Virus record (IMG/VR): IMGVR_UViG_3300032315_000260
Location: 1 to 21,135 of that record
DNA length: 21,135 bases
Reading direction: 5' to 3' (one strand)
Origin: a virus
Part shown: piece by piece, positions 13,110-18,769 of the stretch
Layout: the number at the start of each line of letters is the position of its first letter
Numbering within the stretch: position 1 is the stretch's first letter
Made by a program: the position numbers and the translations under genes
Notes under the pieces: model-generated
The model's input: the letters and a program-made list of their open reading frames with translations, nothing else
Database searches by the model: none
What the model was told of the DNA's origin: nothing

Positions 13110-14670
13110 CTTCTTCCTCCTGTCCAACCGGGGTATCCGGCTGTTCTTCAATAAGCCTACCTGATTCGGTATGATACCTTAAGTGTGTGGCAAGGCCAGT
13201 CATACCACTGAACCTGTTTTTTACAACCCTGACCTTGACAATGTGCCGTTCGTCAGGGTCATCTGCCTGAGTATTCCTTTCCAAACCCAGAATGATATTA
13301 CTAAGCTGCCCAATTCCGGCAGTCCCGCGAATATCAGAAAGACTAACAACAGCACCTTCCTCGTGCGACTGCCCATTAGGTTGCCTCCTTAGGTGTGCAG
13401 CCATGATAATACAGACAGAGAGTTCAACAGTCAAGGTCTTGAGCTTGGTGGCAATCTCATCCAATGCCCTGCGCTCATCGCCATTGCTCTGGTCTGAGAC
13501 AACGATAGAGATGTGGTCAAGGACGATGTACTTACAGTCAAGCGCCCTGACCAGATACCGGATAGTACCAAGGATCCTGTCGATAGAGTTAGAACCAAAG
13601 CTGTCGTAAAGAAACACACGCCCAGATCCAACAGTAGCCTTGTACGATTCATCAAACTCTTCTTTGGAGTACTCTGCATCAGGGAGGTACAGTCTCTTGT
13701 TAGCATGGACAGACATCAGCCCAAGGCCAGTGTCACGGATAGGTTCCTCAAGGAATAGGACACCAACATTAGCCTTGGTGTTATTCAACAGACCATAGAC
13801 TAGCTCTCTGAGGAACTGTGTCTTTCCAACACCTGTTCCAGCAATGACTGTAACAAGTTCTCCAGTCCTGAGTCCATAGGTGTAGTCATTGACACCATCC
13901 CACGGGTAGTAGACAGAGTCATACTCAGGCTTTGTGAGGAGTAAATCATAGATGCTTGCCCCGGATACAATACCATCAGGGGTGAAGGGTCCAGAGGTTC
14001 TGTGCTGTTCATAAAATTCCTTGATGTTGTTGTTGACCAGATAGTCTGAGGCATCCTTGTGCTGAGACAGCTTCATGATCCTTACTTTTTTAGGATCAAA
14101 GAGACTGGCGCACTTGGTCTGTGCCTCTTGTCCAGCCTTGTCATTGTCAAAGGCAAAGATGATACGCTTGAAAGAGTTAACCCATTCGTAGTTATTCTTT
14201 AGGTCAGATACTGCGGTAGATGCAGAACACACAGAGACAACAGGTTCATTCAACATCTGGTACGCAGATAAGGCATCAAGCTCACCCTCTACAATGGTGA
14301 TTGAGTTACCACCCTGAGGGAAAAGATTCTGACCAAAGAGTTCTACCTTACCCGGAGATCCTGACCAAGGGAACCCGGACTTGTCAGGCAGACGAGTCTT
14401 CACAGCAACTAGCTTACCGTCCTTGTAGTAAGGATAGAAGTGTTTGCCGTCCTGTTGCAGTACCTTGTACAGTTCAACAGTCTTCTGTGTCAGCTTCCGG
14501 TCAGGGATAGAGGAGAGTTCACCCTTCATCATCACTGGAGTATTACTCATGTTTGTCATCTCTTGTTCACCTTTGAAATATTTTAGACATACGAAGCAGT
14601 ACTGGTGATCACCGTAGTCGTATAGCCCATCACTCGATGTCCCACAAGGGCATGGTTGGTGTTTCTTCAT
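13099..14670 (-). CDS. DNA primase-helicase (T7 gp4-like)
   Basis: The protein has 523 residues with the full bifunctional layout. The N-terminal zinc module has CPC (7-9) and CFVC (25-28). The TOPRIM primase domain has IVEGELDALS (Glu128, Asp132) and AFDNDKAG (Asp175, Asp177). The RecA-like helicase has Walker A GTGVGKT (278-284), LFLEEP, the Walker B-like YIVLDHISIV and AAHLRRQPNG (H4 type). It ends in an acidic tail (QEEEDGN), as gp4 does. It should unwind the fork and prime the lagging strand with the polymerase and SSB encoded downstream. ATG 14670 lies inside the preceding zinc-protein gene (41-nt overlap) with a weak Shine-Dalgarno, suggesting coupling. Confidence 0.95.
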   Translation of the reverse strand: MKKHQPCPCGTSSDGLYDYGDHQYCFVCLKYFKGEQEMTNMSNTPVMMKGELSSIPDRKLTQKTVELYKVLQQDGKHFYPYYKDGKLVAVKTRLPDKSGFPWSGSPGKVELFGQNLFPQGGNSITIVEGELDALSAYQMLNEPVVSVCSASTAVSDLKNNYEWVNSFKRIIFAFDNDKAGQEAQTKCASLFDPKKVRIMKLSQHKDASDYLVNNNIKEFYEQHRTSGPFTPDGIVSGASIYDLLLTKPEYDSVYYPWDGVNDYTYGLRTGELVTVIAGTGVGKTQFLRELVYGLLNNTKANVGVLFLEEPIRDTGLGLMSVHANKRLYLPDAEYSKEEFDESYKATVGSGRVFLYDSFGSNSIDRILGTIRYLVRALDCKYIVLDHISIVVSDQSNGDERRALDEIATKLKTLTVELSVCIIMAAHLRRQPNGQSHEEGAVVSLSDIRGTAGIGQLSNIILGLERNTQADDPDERHIVKVRVVKNRFSGMTGLATHLRYHTESGRLIEEQPDTPVGQEEEDGN

Positions 14671-14809
14671 TCTCTACTTCTTTCATCAGCACTGTTCTGT
14701 GTATCATGTCAGAGCATTCCCTGCATGGGGAGAACCTGACTTGACCATTTCTTTTCTCAAGTCTTATCTCCCCATCAGGACAATCCTTATTACATAAAGC
14801 GCATCTCAT
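14630..14809 (-). CDS. Small zinc-ribbon-like protein (59 aa)
   Basis: ATG 14809 is preceded by GGGAG at 5 nt and overlaps the previous stop (ATGA). The product has CALC (3-6) and Cys10, then SPCREC (29-32) with His37, forming a treble-clef or zinc-ribbon-like CxxC...CxxC pair, followed by a polar tail. It overlaps the primase-helicase start by 41 nt. Tiny zinc proteins of this kind are common in phage replication blocks; whether it binds DNA or protein cannot be said. Confidence 0.78.
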   Translation of the reverse strand: MRCALCNKDCPDGEIRLEKRNGQVRFSPCRECSDMIHRTVLMKEVENEETPTMPLWDIE

Positions 14810-14979
14810 TTTATCTCCCAGTATCTACAGTGAAAGTATTTACCACATTCCTCAATCTCCTTCTGAGGATACCCGTTTTCTACTAACCATTCAAGTGTTC
14901 TGTTCTGGTGTTCCTTTGGTAGTACCTTAGGGAATCCGTACTTCCAACCTGAGGGTGGATCTATCATAGTCTTAGTCAT
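14806..14979 (-). CDS. Small conserved phage protein (57 aa)
   Basis: ATG 14979 starts a frame beginning MTKTMIDPPSGWKYGFPKVL and ending FHCRYWEIK. The middle has a helix with an HTH-like look (LEWLVENGYPQKEIEECGKY). 'DPPSGWKYGFPK' is a phrase I recall from several podovirus small proteins near replication genes. It overlaps the zinc protein by an ATGA quartet. The frame is intact and too short for coarse gene finders, but coupling and family resemblance support it. Confidence 0.75.
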   Translation of the reverse strand: MTKTMIDPPSGWKYGFPKVLPKEHQNRTLEWLVENGYPQKEIEECGKYFHCRYWEIK

Positions 14980-15002
14980 CCTTGCGTCTCCAGTTCACGA
15001 TT

Positions 15003-15233
15003 TTAACCCACTTGATCATCAACCAGAGGATCACCGCCTCCAGCCTGTCTGCCAGCCAAAGACCCATCAATATAACCCCTTATCATTGGTGAACCCCATC
15101 TCCGTATCCGCTGGAGTACTGACCGGAGCTTCTCGTTCTCTTTGCGTAGAAGTTCAAGTTCATCTGCTGCCAACCACCTATAGTCATCATATGACAGTGA
15201 ACCTTGACGTAGTTCATTTACAAGATTACTCAT
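15003..15233 (-). CDS. Small coiled-coil protein of unknown function (76 aa)
   Basis: ATG 15233 follows AGGAGG at 9 nt; an in-frame TTG two codons earlier has no support. Residues about 24-42 (AADELELLRKENEKLRSVLQ) form a Leu-heptad coiled coil, so it likely dimerises. The C-terminus is Gly/Asp-rich and loose (AGRQAGGGDPLVDDQVG). A leader hairpin (15249-15268) abuts its ribosome binding site. It resembles small phage coiled-coil proteins without known role. Confidence 0.7.
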   Translation of the reverse strand: MSNLVNELRQGSLSYDDYRWLAADELELLRKENEKLRSVLQRIRRWGSPMIRGYIDGSLAGRQAGGGDPLVDDQVG

Positions 15234-15248
15234 CTCCAAGATCCTCCT

Positions 15249-15268
15249 ACGGCCTTCACGGCCTGTGT
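15249..15268 (-). promoter_or_regulatory. RBS-linked hairpin, copy 1
   Basis: The plus strand reads ACGGCCTTCACGGCCTGTGT. On the minus strand this gives GGCC-GTGAA-GGCC, directly followed by GTAGGAGG, the ribosome binding site of the coiled-coil gene. An identical 20-mer occurs at 15514-15533, and a variant with paired base changes at 18615-18634. A 13-codon frame (ATG at 15271, stop TGA 15230-15232 overlapping the next ATG) runs through it. Confidence 0.7.
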
Positions 15269-15297
15269 CATGGTATACCTTATGTTATACCTATACT

Positions 15298-15498
15298 TCA
15301 CCCGGCGTGGTCCTTAGATTCTACACGATTCCCCGGTTCTGTAAAGGCTAAAATGTAATCCCTGATTTCAATCAGTTGGTAGTATTCATTCCCCGGTTCC
15401 TCGTTAAAGAAGTGATGCTCTTGATCCATGTCAAAGAGCCTGTGATCCAGACACCTGATGACCCGATCCCAATCCTTGAGAGGTAGATTTATATTCAT
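15298..15498 (-). CDS. Small protein of unknown function (66 aa)
   Basis: ATG 15498 follows AGGAGA at 8 nt. The product begins MNINLPLKDWDRVIRCLDHR and continues EEPGNEYYQLIEIRDYILAF. It is helical and acidic; 'W..vi..L......GNEYYQLIEIRDYI' resembles small phage proteins of unknown function. The next gene starts 64 nt downstream, after a hairpin, so the two may be controlled separately. Confidence 0.75.
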   Translation of the reverse strand: MNINLPLKDWDRVIRCLDHRLFDMDQEHHFFNEEPGNEYYQLIEIRDYILAFTEPGNRVESKDHAG

Positions 15499-15501
15499 GG
15501 C

Positions 15502-15798
15502 TTAGTTCTCCTGACGGCCTTCACGGCCTGTGTGTTTTGATAAGACATAAAAGCGAGAGTCGTTCAGACCCTTTACGAAGGGCACTGAGGGCCTTAGTTC
15601 CCTGTCAGCTAGGCTACCCACCACCCCATTAGACTTGTCCTTGTAGACCTTGTGCCTGTCGATTTTTAGGTAGTGTTTGTAGACCAAGGCAAGGACTTGG
15701 TTCTTGGTAAGGGATAGTTGCTTGGCAATCTTCTCACAAGACAGTCCGTCCTTACGTAACAGACACACTGCCTCAATCGTCTGCTTCGTGTGTGACAT
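15502..15798 (-). CDS. Small helix-turn-helix protein
   Basis: The protein has 98 residues. Residues 6-45 (TIEAVCLLRKDGLSCEKIAK, then QLSLTKNQVLALVYKHYLKI) form a trihelical HTH of the resolvase/sigma-region-4-like type: GLSxxxIAxxLxLxxxxVxxLV. The rest is basic and loosely ordered. It is the only likely DNA-binding regulator in the window, so it is a candidate to bind the palindromes described for this phage; that link is inference. The last 11 residues (KHTGREGRQEN) are encoded by the repeated hairpin element at 15514-15533, which suggests the reading frame grew into a regulatory element. The start at 15798 has a weak Shine-Dalgarno, and the gene begins 2 nt after the GP88 gene stop. Confidence 0.72.
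   Translation of the reverse strand: MSHTKQTIEAVCLLRKDGLSCEKIAKQLSLTKNQVLALVYKHYLKIDRHKVYKDKSNGVVGSLADRELRPSVPFVKGLNDSRFYVLSKHTGREGRQEN
15514..15533 (-). promoter_or_regulatory. RBS-linked hairpin, copy 2
   Basis: This is the identical 20-mer to 15249-15268, 265 bp away. On the minus strand GGCC-GTGAA-GGCC is followed by GTCAGGAGAAC, the ribosome binding site of the gene starting at 15498. The copy lies within the 3' end of the HTH gene. Confidence 0.7.
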
Positions 15799-15800
15799 AG

Positions 15801-16457
15801 TTAAGTCACTTTCTTGACACGGTTAACGGAAAGGTTAATCTTTTTCTTGGGTGTATGGAGAGGATACACGACAAGAGATACGTTTTTATCCCAACAGGTA
15901 CGGCATGGACCGCACTTACCACCCCGGGTATAGGCATCACACATTTTACCATTAGGGATCACATCTGAGACATTCTGAACCACAACAGAGCCATGCTCTA
16001 GGGTGTACTCCCCGTGTGTACTTGGTGATGAGTACCTGACGCTGGCATTTGGCAAAGTCTTGATTCGATCCAGCCAATACCTGATCTTGGGAATAGTGTA
16101 AGACTTAGACGGAAGCCAGTGATGACACCAAGGGGTGCGCCTGATGACCTCGTAGATCTTTTGTCCAAGTGCAGCAGAGTAAACGTCACCCGAATCAAAC
16201 CAACGGAAGTACCGCTCGTTGTCAAGGGCTTGGACCATATCATCTGTCCACTCAGTACGCTTCCAGTCCTTCCGGTTATGCTCTCGTGGACGGATAACAT
16301 TCTCCATCCTGTAGAAACCAGTCTTTGCATAGCAATCTTGACAGACCTCAATCACTTCCTTGGTAGTCTTGTTGATAGAACCGGGGCATGTATCCCCGGC
16401 TTGTAGTGACCATGATTTACCGGGCATCTTAGATGCCTTAGACAACAGGACAGGCAT
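15801..16457 (-). CDS. GP88-family protein
   Basis: The protein has 218 residues. The N-terminus LSKASKMPGKSWSLQAGDTC followed by VIEVCQDCYAKTGFYR (Cys24, Cys39, Cys42) and then FRWFDSGDV are hallmarks of the phage GP88 family, named after a mycobacteriophage product. A C-terminal cluster MCDAYTRGGKCGPCRTCWD adds four cysteines, so a metal or iron-sulfur site is likely. HHWLPSKSY and IRYWLDRI lie between. Function is unknown; the three-Cys layout has been compared loosely with radical-type enzymes, but no CxxxCxxC motif is present here. GGAGG stands 6 nt before ATG 16457. It is the largest gene of the small-gene block. Confidence 0.82.
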   Translation of the reverse strand: MPVLLSKASKMPGKSWSLQAGDTCPGSINKTTKEVIEVCQDCYAKTGFYRMENVIRPREHNRKDWKRTEWTDDMVQALDNERYFRWFDSGDVYSAALGQKIYEVIRRTPWCHHWLPSKSYTIPKIRYWLDRIKTLPNASVRYSSPSTHGEYTLEHGSVVVQNVSDVIPNGKMCDAYTRGGKCGPCRTCWDKNVSLVVYPLHTPKKKINLSVNRVKKVT

Positions 16458-16458
16458 T

Positions 16459-16638
16459 TTATTCCTCCATTATATCTGCTAATGTTTGTGTAGACCAGAC
16501 AGGTTCTACTTTAAGTATAACGTATTGATGTCCAAAGGTTTTCTTCAAACCTTCTGCGTACTCCTTTGCTTGTTCTAACTTCTGAAACCGTGCATGATAG
16601 TTCATGATGTTTTCATAATGCCTAAGAACATAGTACAT
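16459..16638 (-). CDS. Small protein of unknown function (59 aa)
   Basis: The ATG overlaps the previous stop (TAATG). The sequence begins MYYVLRHYENIMNYHARFQK and continues LEQAKEYAEGLKKTFGHQYV, a strand-helix-strand pattern. The preceding gene also starts MYY and has a similar plan (strand, helix with AIEWAKKY, strand), so the two may be diverged duplicates. The stop lies 1 nt before the GP88 start. No motif suggests a function. Confidence 0.72.
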   Translation of the reverse strand: MYYVLRHYENIMNYHARFQKLEQAKEYAEGLKKTFGHQYVILKVEPVWSTQTLADIMEE

Positions 16639-16892
16639 TAGAACTCCTCGTATGCGTTATCAGGATAATCCATAGGCTCTTGATAGCAAGACCAGACAAT
16701 CACCTCCTCTATGATAGGCTCACCTTCCCAGTTTATATCTACTTGATCTTCATAACAGACGTAAATTATAGGCCACCCGCCCATGTACTCAGACCTAGAA
16801 TACTTCTTTGCCCATTCAATTGCCCTATCCCTTGTATCAGTATCAAAGAGCAAAACTTTTTCTTCACCATCTTTACCATAGATATAGTACAT
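16638..16892 (-). CDS. Small acidic protein of unknown function (84 aa)
   Basis: ATG 16892 follows AGGAGG at 6-7 nt, itself next to the hairpin at 16906-16920. The sequence begins MYYIYGKDGEEKVLLFDTDT and has a central helix RAIEWAKKYSRSEYM; the C-terminus is acidic and aromatic (CYQEPMDYPDNAYEEF). The plan resembles the following gene. Net charge is strongly negative. No family recognised. Confidence 0.75.
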   Translation of the reverse strand: MYYIYGKDGEEKVLLFDTDTRDRAIEWAKKYSRSEYMGGWPIIYVCYEDQVDINWEGEPIIEEVIVWSCYQEPMDYPDNAYEEF

Positions 16893-16905
16893 TATTCTAC
16901 CTCCT

Positions 16906-16920
16906 ACGCCTTTACGGCTG
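16906..16920 (-). promoter_or_regulatory. RBS-linked hairpin, degenerate copy
   Basis: The minus strand reads CAGCC-GTAAA-GGC directly followed by GTAGGAGG, a 3-bp stem with the same loop class and the same distance to the ribosome binding site as the copies at 15249, 15514 and 18615. It overlaps the stop codon of the upstream gene. Confidence 0.45.
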
Positions 16921-17202
16921 TTCCACTATTGGTAGTGCAGATACCATAGTTGTAACCCAGTTATGTAGATCATCAATAGCGTCAGCTGCCTCTGATGTTT
17001 TATACTTCCTACCCGTATATCTCTCTGCACAGGCAAGCATCTTCTTGATACCCACCCCACGAGTAGGCTTCATCCCTGTTTTTACCCAGAGTCTGATGCT
17101 GATCTTAAGCATGTTAACCCTGAACAATTCAGTGGCATCTCTTCCTATGTAGGAAGTAGCTTCGCCTCTGCCCTTCGAGTACACGATATGAGAGTCATCC
17201 AT
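16912..17202 (-). CDS. Conserved phage protein of unknown function (96 aa)
   Basis: ATG 17202 follows AAGGAG at 8 nt and overlaps the previous stop (TAATG); GTG 17211 upstream is less likely. The core reads LKISIRLWVKTGMKPTRGVG, IKKMLACAERYTGRKYKTSE and AADAIDDLHNWV. I recall this helical pattern (LRLYxxTGMKxxRxxTPxxML...TGKKYKR...A..DL..W) from many phage and prophage proteins of unknown function. It may be a nucleic-acid-binding helical protein. A perfect TTCCTATGTAGGAA palindrome (17142-17155) lies within it. Confidence 0.78.
   Translation of the reverse strand: MDDSHIVYSKGRGEATSYIGRDATELFRVNMLKISIRLWVKTGMKPTRGVGIKKMLACAERYTGRKYKTSEAADAIDDLHNWVTTMVSALPIVEQP
17142..17155. promoter_or_regulatory. 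TTCCTATGTAGGAA palindrome inside a CDS
   Basis: This is a perfect 14-bp palindrome encoding part of SYIGR in the minus-strand gene. The same core recurs at 18683-18696, 19359-19372 and, as a half, at 11100-11109. It could be a fortuitous coding sequence here; it is listed because of the match to the other copies. Confidence 0.3.
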
Positions 17203-17411
17203 TAGTCCCACTCCTTAAAGTCACCTGCATCTACCTGATCATGATACCCTGCACGATAAGCATCATAGGCAGGAGTACCTTTTTCTATTTGTATCCTTTG
17301 TCCACTACCCGTACCTCCTGTCCAGTAGTGTGGATCAAAATCTCTGCGATAGTAAGCATCAGCACTACCCCTATCGTAAGGGCCACCATGCCTCATGTCA
17401 TACTTCATCAT
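17202..17411 (-). CDS. Conserved phage protein, HGGPYDRG type (69 aa)
   Basis: The ATG overlaps the previous gene (ATGATGA). The motifs RHGGPYDRGSADAYYRRDFD, PHYW and AYRAGYHDQ..GDFKEW define a small protein that recurs in many tailed phages, often early. It is rich in Gly, Tyr and Asp with no known fold or role. The stop overlaps the next start by 1 nt (TAATG). Confidence 0.82.
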   Translation of the reverse strand: MMKYDMRHGGPYDRGSADAYYRRDFDPHYWTGGTGSGQRIQIEKGTPAYDAYRAGYHDQVDAGDFKEWD

Positions 17412-17617
17412 GTCACCTTCTTAATGATACCATTTTCCATGTAGACATTGGCAAAGAACTCACGCCCCATGCCTGTGATATGAGGACGATTAGCTACAGT
17501 GAGGATACCATCATCACGATACTCAGGACCGAACAAGCTTGTTTCAATGTACCTGAGAGGCTCACCAATACGGGCCTTGAGTTCTTTCTTGCTTGGATAC
17601 TTTACTACCAGTGTCAT
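17408..17617 (-). CDS. Conserved phage protein of unknown function (69 aa)
   Basis: The sequence begins MTLVVKYPSKKELKARIGEP and continues LRYIETSLFGPEYRDDGILTV with a C-terminal strand ANVYMENGIIKKV. I recall 'PSKKELKxxIGxPLRYxETSxFGPEYxxxGxLTVVG' from other phages of this kind. It is probably a small beta protein of unknown function. It starts 1 nt after the upstream stop, and its own stop overlaps the next ATG. Confidence 0.8.
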   Translation of the reverse strand: MTLVVKYPSKKELKARIGEPLRYIETSLFGPEYRDDGILTVANRPHITGMGREFFANVYMENGIIKKVT

Positions 17618-17618
17618 C

Positions 17619-17975
17619 CTAGTAATTCCTTGATGAGTTAACAGTTACTTTCCATTCTTCCCAGTCCACCTCTGAGGCAAGGCGTTCAGGATTGCTGGCA
17701 TAGAAAGACCTACACCCACAACAATCGTATTCATGATGACATCCTACATGGGAAAAGGAATCTATCAGGGCTTGCCTCACCTCCTCCACGGGTATGCCTA
17801 GCTTTGGATATACCAGTACCCAATAGTAATGGAGGTTTGGTTCAGTCATATCATCAGTTTCTTTTACCCACTTCTCAAAGGATACGATCTCGTACCCTCC
17901 CACCTCCTTCCATATATCTTCGCTTTTCCAAGCGTCTTGGTACTTATAAGTTACCCTTAACTCAAGAGTCTGCAT
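17619..17975 (-). CDS. Cys-rich protein of unknown function (118 aa)
   Basis: The ATG overlaps the stop of the preceding tiny membrane peptide (TGATG). The N-terminal two thirds look like an alpha/beta unit (LELRVTYKYQDAWKSEDIWK, HYYWVLVYPKLGIPVEEVRQ). Then GCHHEYDCCGCRSFY packs four Cys and two His within 15 residues, a likely zinc site. The WEEWKVTVNSSRNY end forms a last strand. No family can be named. Confidence 0.75.
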   Translation of the reverse strand: MQTLELRVTYKYQDAWKSEDIWKEVGGYEIVSFEKWVKETDDMTEPNLHYYWVLVYPKLGIPVEEVRQALIDSFSHVGCHHEYDCCGCRSFYASNPERLASEVDWEEWKVTVNSSRNY

Positions 17976-18049
17976 CAGAGTTCTCCACTAGCTATAGCCA
18001 AACCAAGTACTACAATCTTTGCCATCAGGATATAGAAGAGCAGCGTCAT
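17975..18049 (-). CDS. Tiny hydrophobic membrane peptide (24 aa)
   Basis: GGAGG stands 5-6 nt before ATG 18049, inside the end of the upstream gene; the start overlaps that stop (ATGA) and the stop overlaps the next start (TGATG). The product is MTLLFYILMAKIVVLGLAIA plus SGEL, one continuous hydrophobic helix long enough to span a membrane. Its perfect fit into the coupled string, with no gap left over, argues that it is translated. It could modulate a membrane target or be a small lysis or exclusion factor; none is shown. Confidence 0.6.
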   Translation of the reverse strand: MTLLFYILMAKIVVLGLAIASGEL

Positions 18050-18228
18050 GCCACCCTCCCATCATAAACCCAGTATGCTCTTGGGGTCTCAGGCTTATCC
18101 ATCAGAGTAGACATCCACTTCATATGGTTCTCTGCTTTCTTCTTTGAAGAACAGATTTCAGAGATGTAAGTTATTTTTAGATTATAGTCATACCCCATTA
18201 CGATATAGACTTTACGTTCTTTCTTCAT
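18046..18228 (-). CDS. Small basic protein of unknown function (60 aa)
   Basis: The sequence begins MKKERKVYIVMGYDYNLKIT and continues YISEICSSKKKAENHMKWMS, a strand-strand-helix plan, ending AYWVYDGRVA. Similar small proteins with 'VYVVxxYDYxxxxI..ICSSKKxAE' occur in phages and may bind partner proteins. It starts 1 nt after the upstream stop. Its last codons contain the ribosome binding site of the membrane peptide. Confidence 0.72.
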   Translation of the reverse strand: MKKERKVYIVMGYDYNLKITYISEICSSKKKAENHMKWMSTLMDKPETPRAYWVYDGRVA

Positions 18229-18229
18229 G

Positions 18230-18571
18230 TCAGCACCCCCTTCTCATTTCTGCATTGATCATAGACTGATATTCAATCTCATCTAGTAAGTGTTGCTCGT
18301 ACTTTTTGATTTGATCCTCCGTCATCCTTTTATAGTCAGCCACCGCCACCTTCCCACTACCTTCGCAGCAATCGCATTCCCTATCGTAGTTACCAGCAAA
18401 GTAATCTTCTATGAACTCATCACCCTGTTCATGAAGATCATCCCAAGTAAACGCACCAAGGTATGAAGAGGACCGTCCTTCTCCACTACAGTGAGAACAT
18501 ATCTCCCATTTATACGGAAGACATACAGGCTCACCGTCATCTTCACTGTAAAGATATGGTAACTTAGTCAT
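18230..18571 (-). CDS. Double CxxCxGxG (DnaJ-type zinc) protein
   Basis: The protein has 113 residues. CSHCSGEG (25-32) and CDCCEGSG (66-73) are two DnaJ-like zinc half-sites 41 residues apart, enough for one four-Cys zinc centre. The insert between them is acidic and aromatic (FTWDDLHEQGDEFIEDYFAG), and the C-terminus is helical. DnaJ-type zinc modules in small phage proteins may recruit chaperones or bind unfolded proteins; here no J-domain is present. It is the first gene of the long coupled minus-strand string. AGGAGG stands 7 nt before ATG 18571, after a structured leader. Confidence 0.75.
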   Translation of the reverse strand: MTKLPYLYSEDDGEPVCLPYKWEICSHCSGEGRSSSYLGAFTWDDLHEQGDEFIEDYFAGNYDRECDCCEGSGKVAVADYKRMTEDQIKKYEQHLLDEIEYQSMINAEMRRGC

Positions 18572-18614
18572 GGCAAACCTCCTATGTTAAATTGCCTACA
18601 GCCACCGTCTACTC

Positions 18615-18634
18615 ACGGACTTTACGTCCTGTGT
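18615..18634 (-). promoter_or_regulatory. RBS-linked hairpin, covarying copy
   Basis: The plus strand reads ACGGACTTTACGTCCTGTGT. On the minus strand GGAC-GTAAA-GTCC replaces GGCC-GTGAA-GGCC of copies 1 and 2: a C-to-A and a matching G-to-T change keep the third pair. Flanking CAC/GTG and CCGT/ACGG can extend the stem. The ribosome binding site of the first string gene follows after about 30 nt. Confidence 0.65.
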
Positions 18635-18669
18635 AACGGCCACCTTCTATTCATTAAAAAAAAAAGAAG

Positions 18670-18696
18670 AAAAAAAAACCAGTTCCTACGTAGGAA
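18670..18696 (-). terminator. Palindrome followed by T9: possible second terminator
   Basis: TTCCTACGTAGGAA (18683-18696) is a perfect palindrome able to form a 5-bp stem. On the minus strand CTGG and nine T (18678-18670) follow it, then CTTC and ten T. Placed after the stronger terminator at 18711-18748, it could catch read-through. Equally the palindrome may be a protein site and the T-tract a bent or promoter-upstream element for the next operon. Confidence 0.4.
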
Positions 18697-18710
18697 AACA
18701 TGGAACAAAA

Positions 18711-18748
18711 AGGTACAAAAGAGAGGGGACACCCTAAGGCATCCCCTC
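18711..18748 (-). terminator. Intrinsic terminator of the 170-aa gene
   Basis: On the minus strand GAGGGGA (18748-18742) pairs with TCCCCTC (18729-18723) around a partly pairing 12-nt loop, followed by TCTTTTG and more T. It lies 22 nt after the stop of the 170-residue gene. This separates that gene from the long operon downstream, at least in part. Confidence 0.82.
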
Positions 18749-18769
18749 AATAAATCTTGTCAGTACTTT

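Noticed and set aside
14972-15019. Fifteen-codon hydrophobic/basic frame MIKWVKIVNWRRKDD
   Set aside because: It almost fills the gap between two genes, but there is no well-spaced ribosome binding site and it is too short to judge by composition; left out as a gene.
15577-15590. CCCTT-TACG-AAGGG hairpin inside the HTH gene
   Set aside because: It resembles the RBS-linked hairpins in its TTTACG-like loop, but it lies mid-gene with no ribosome binding site next to it and no matching flanks.
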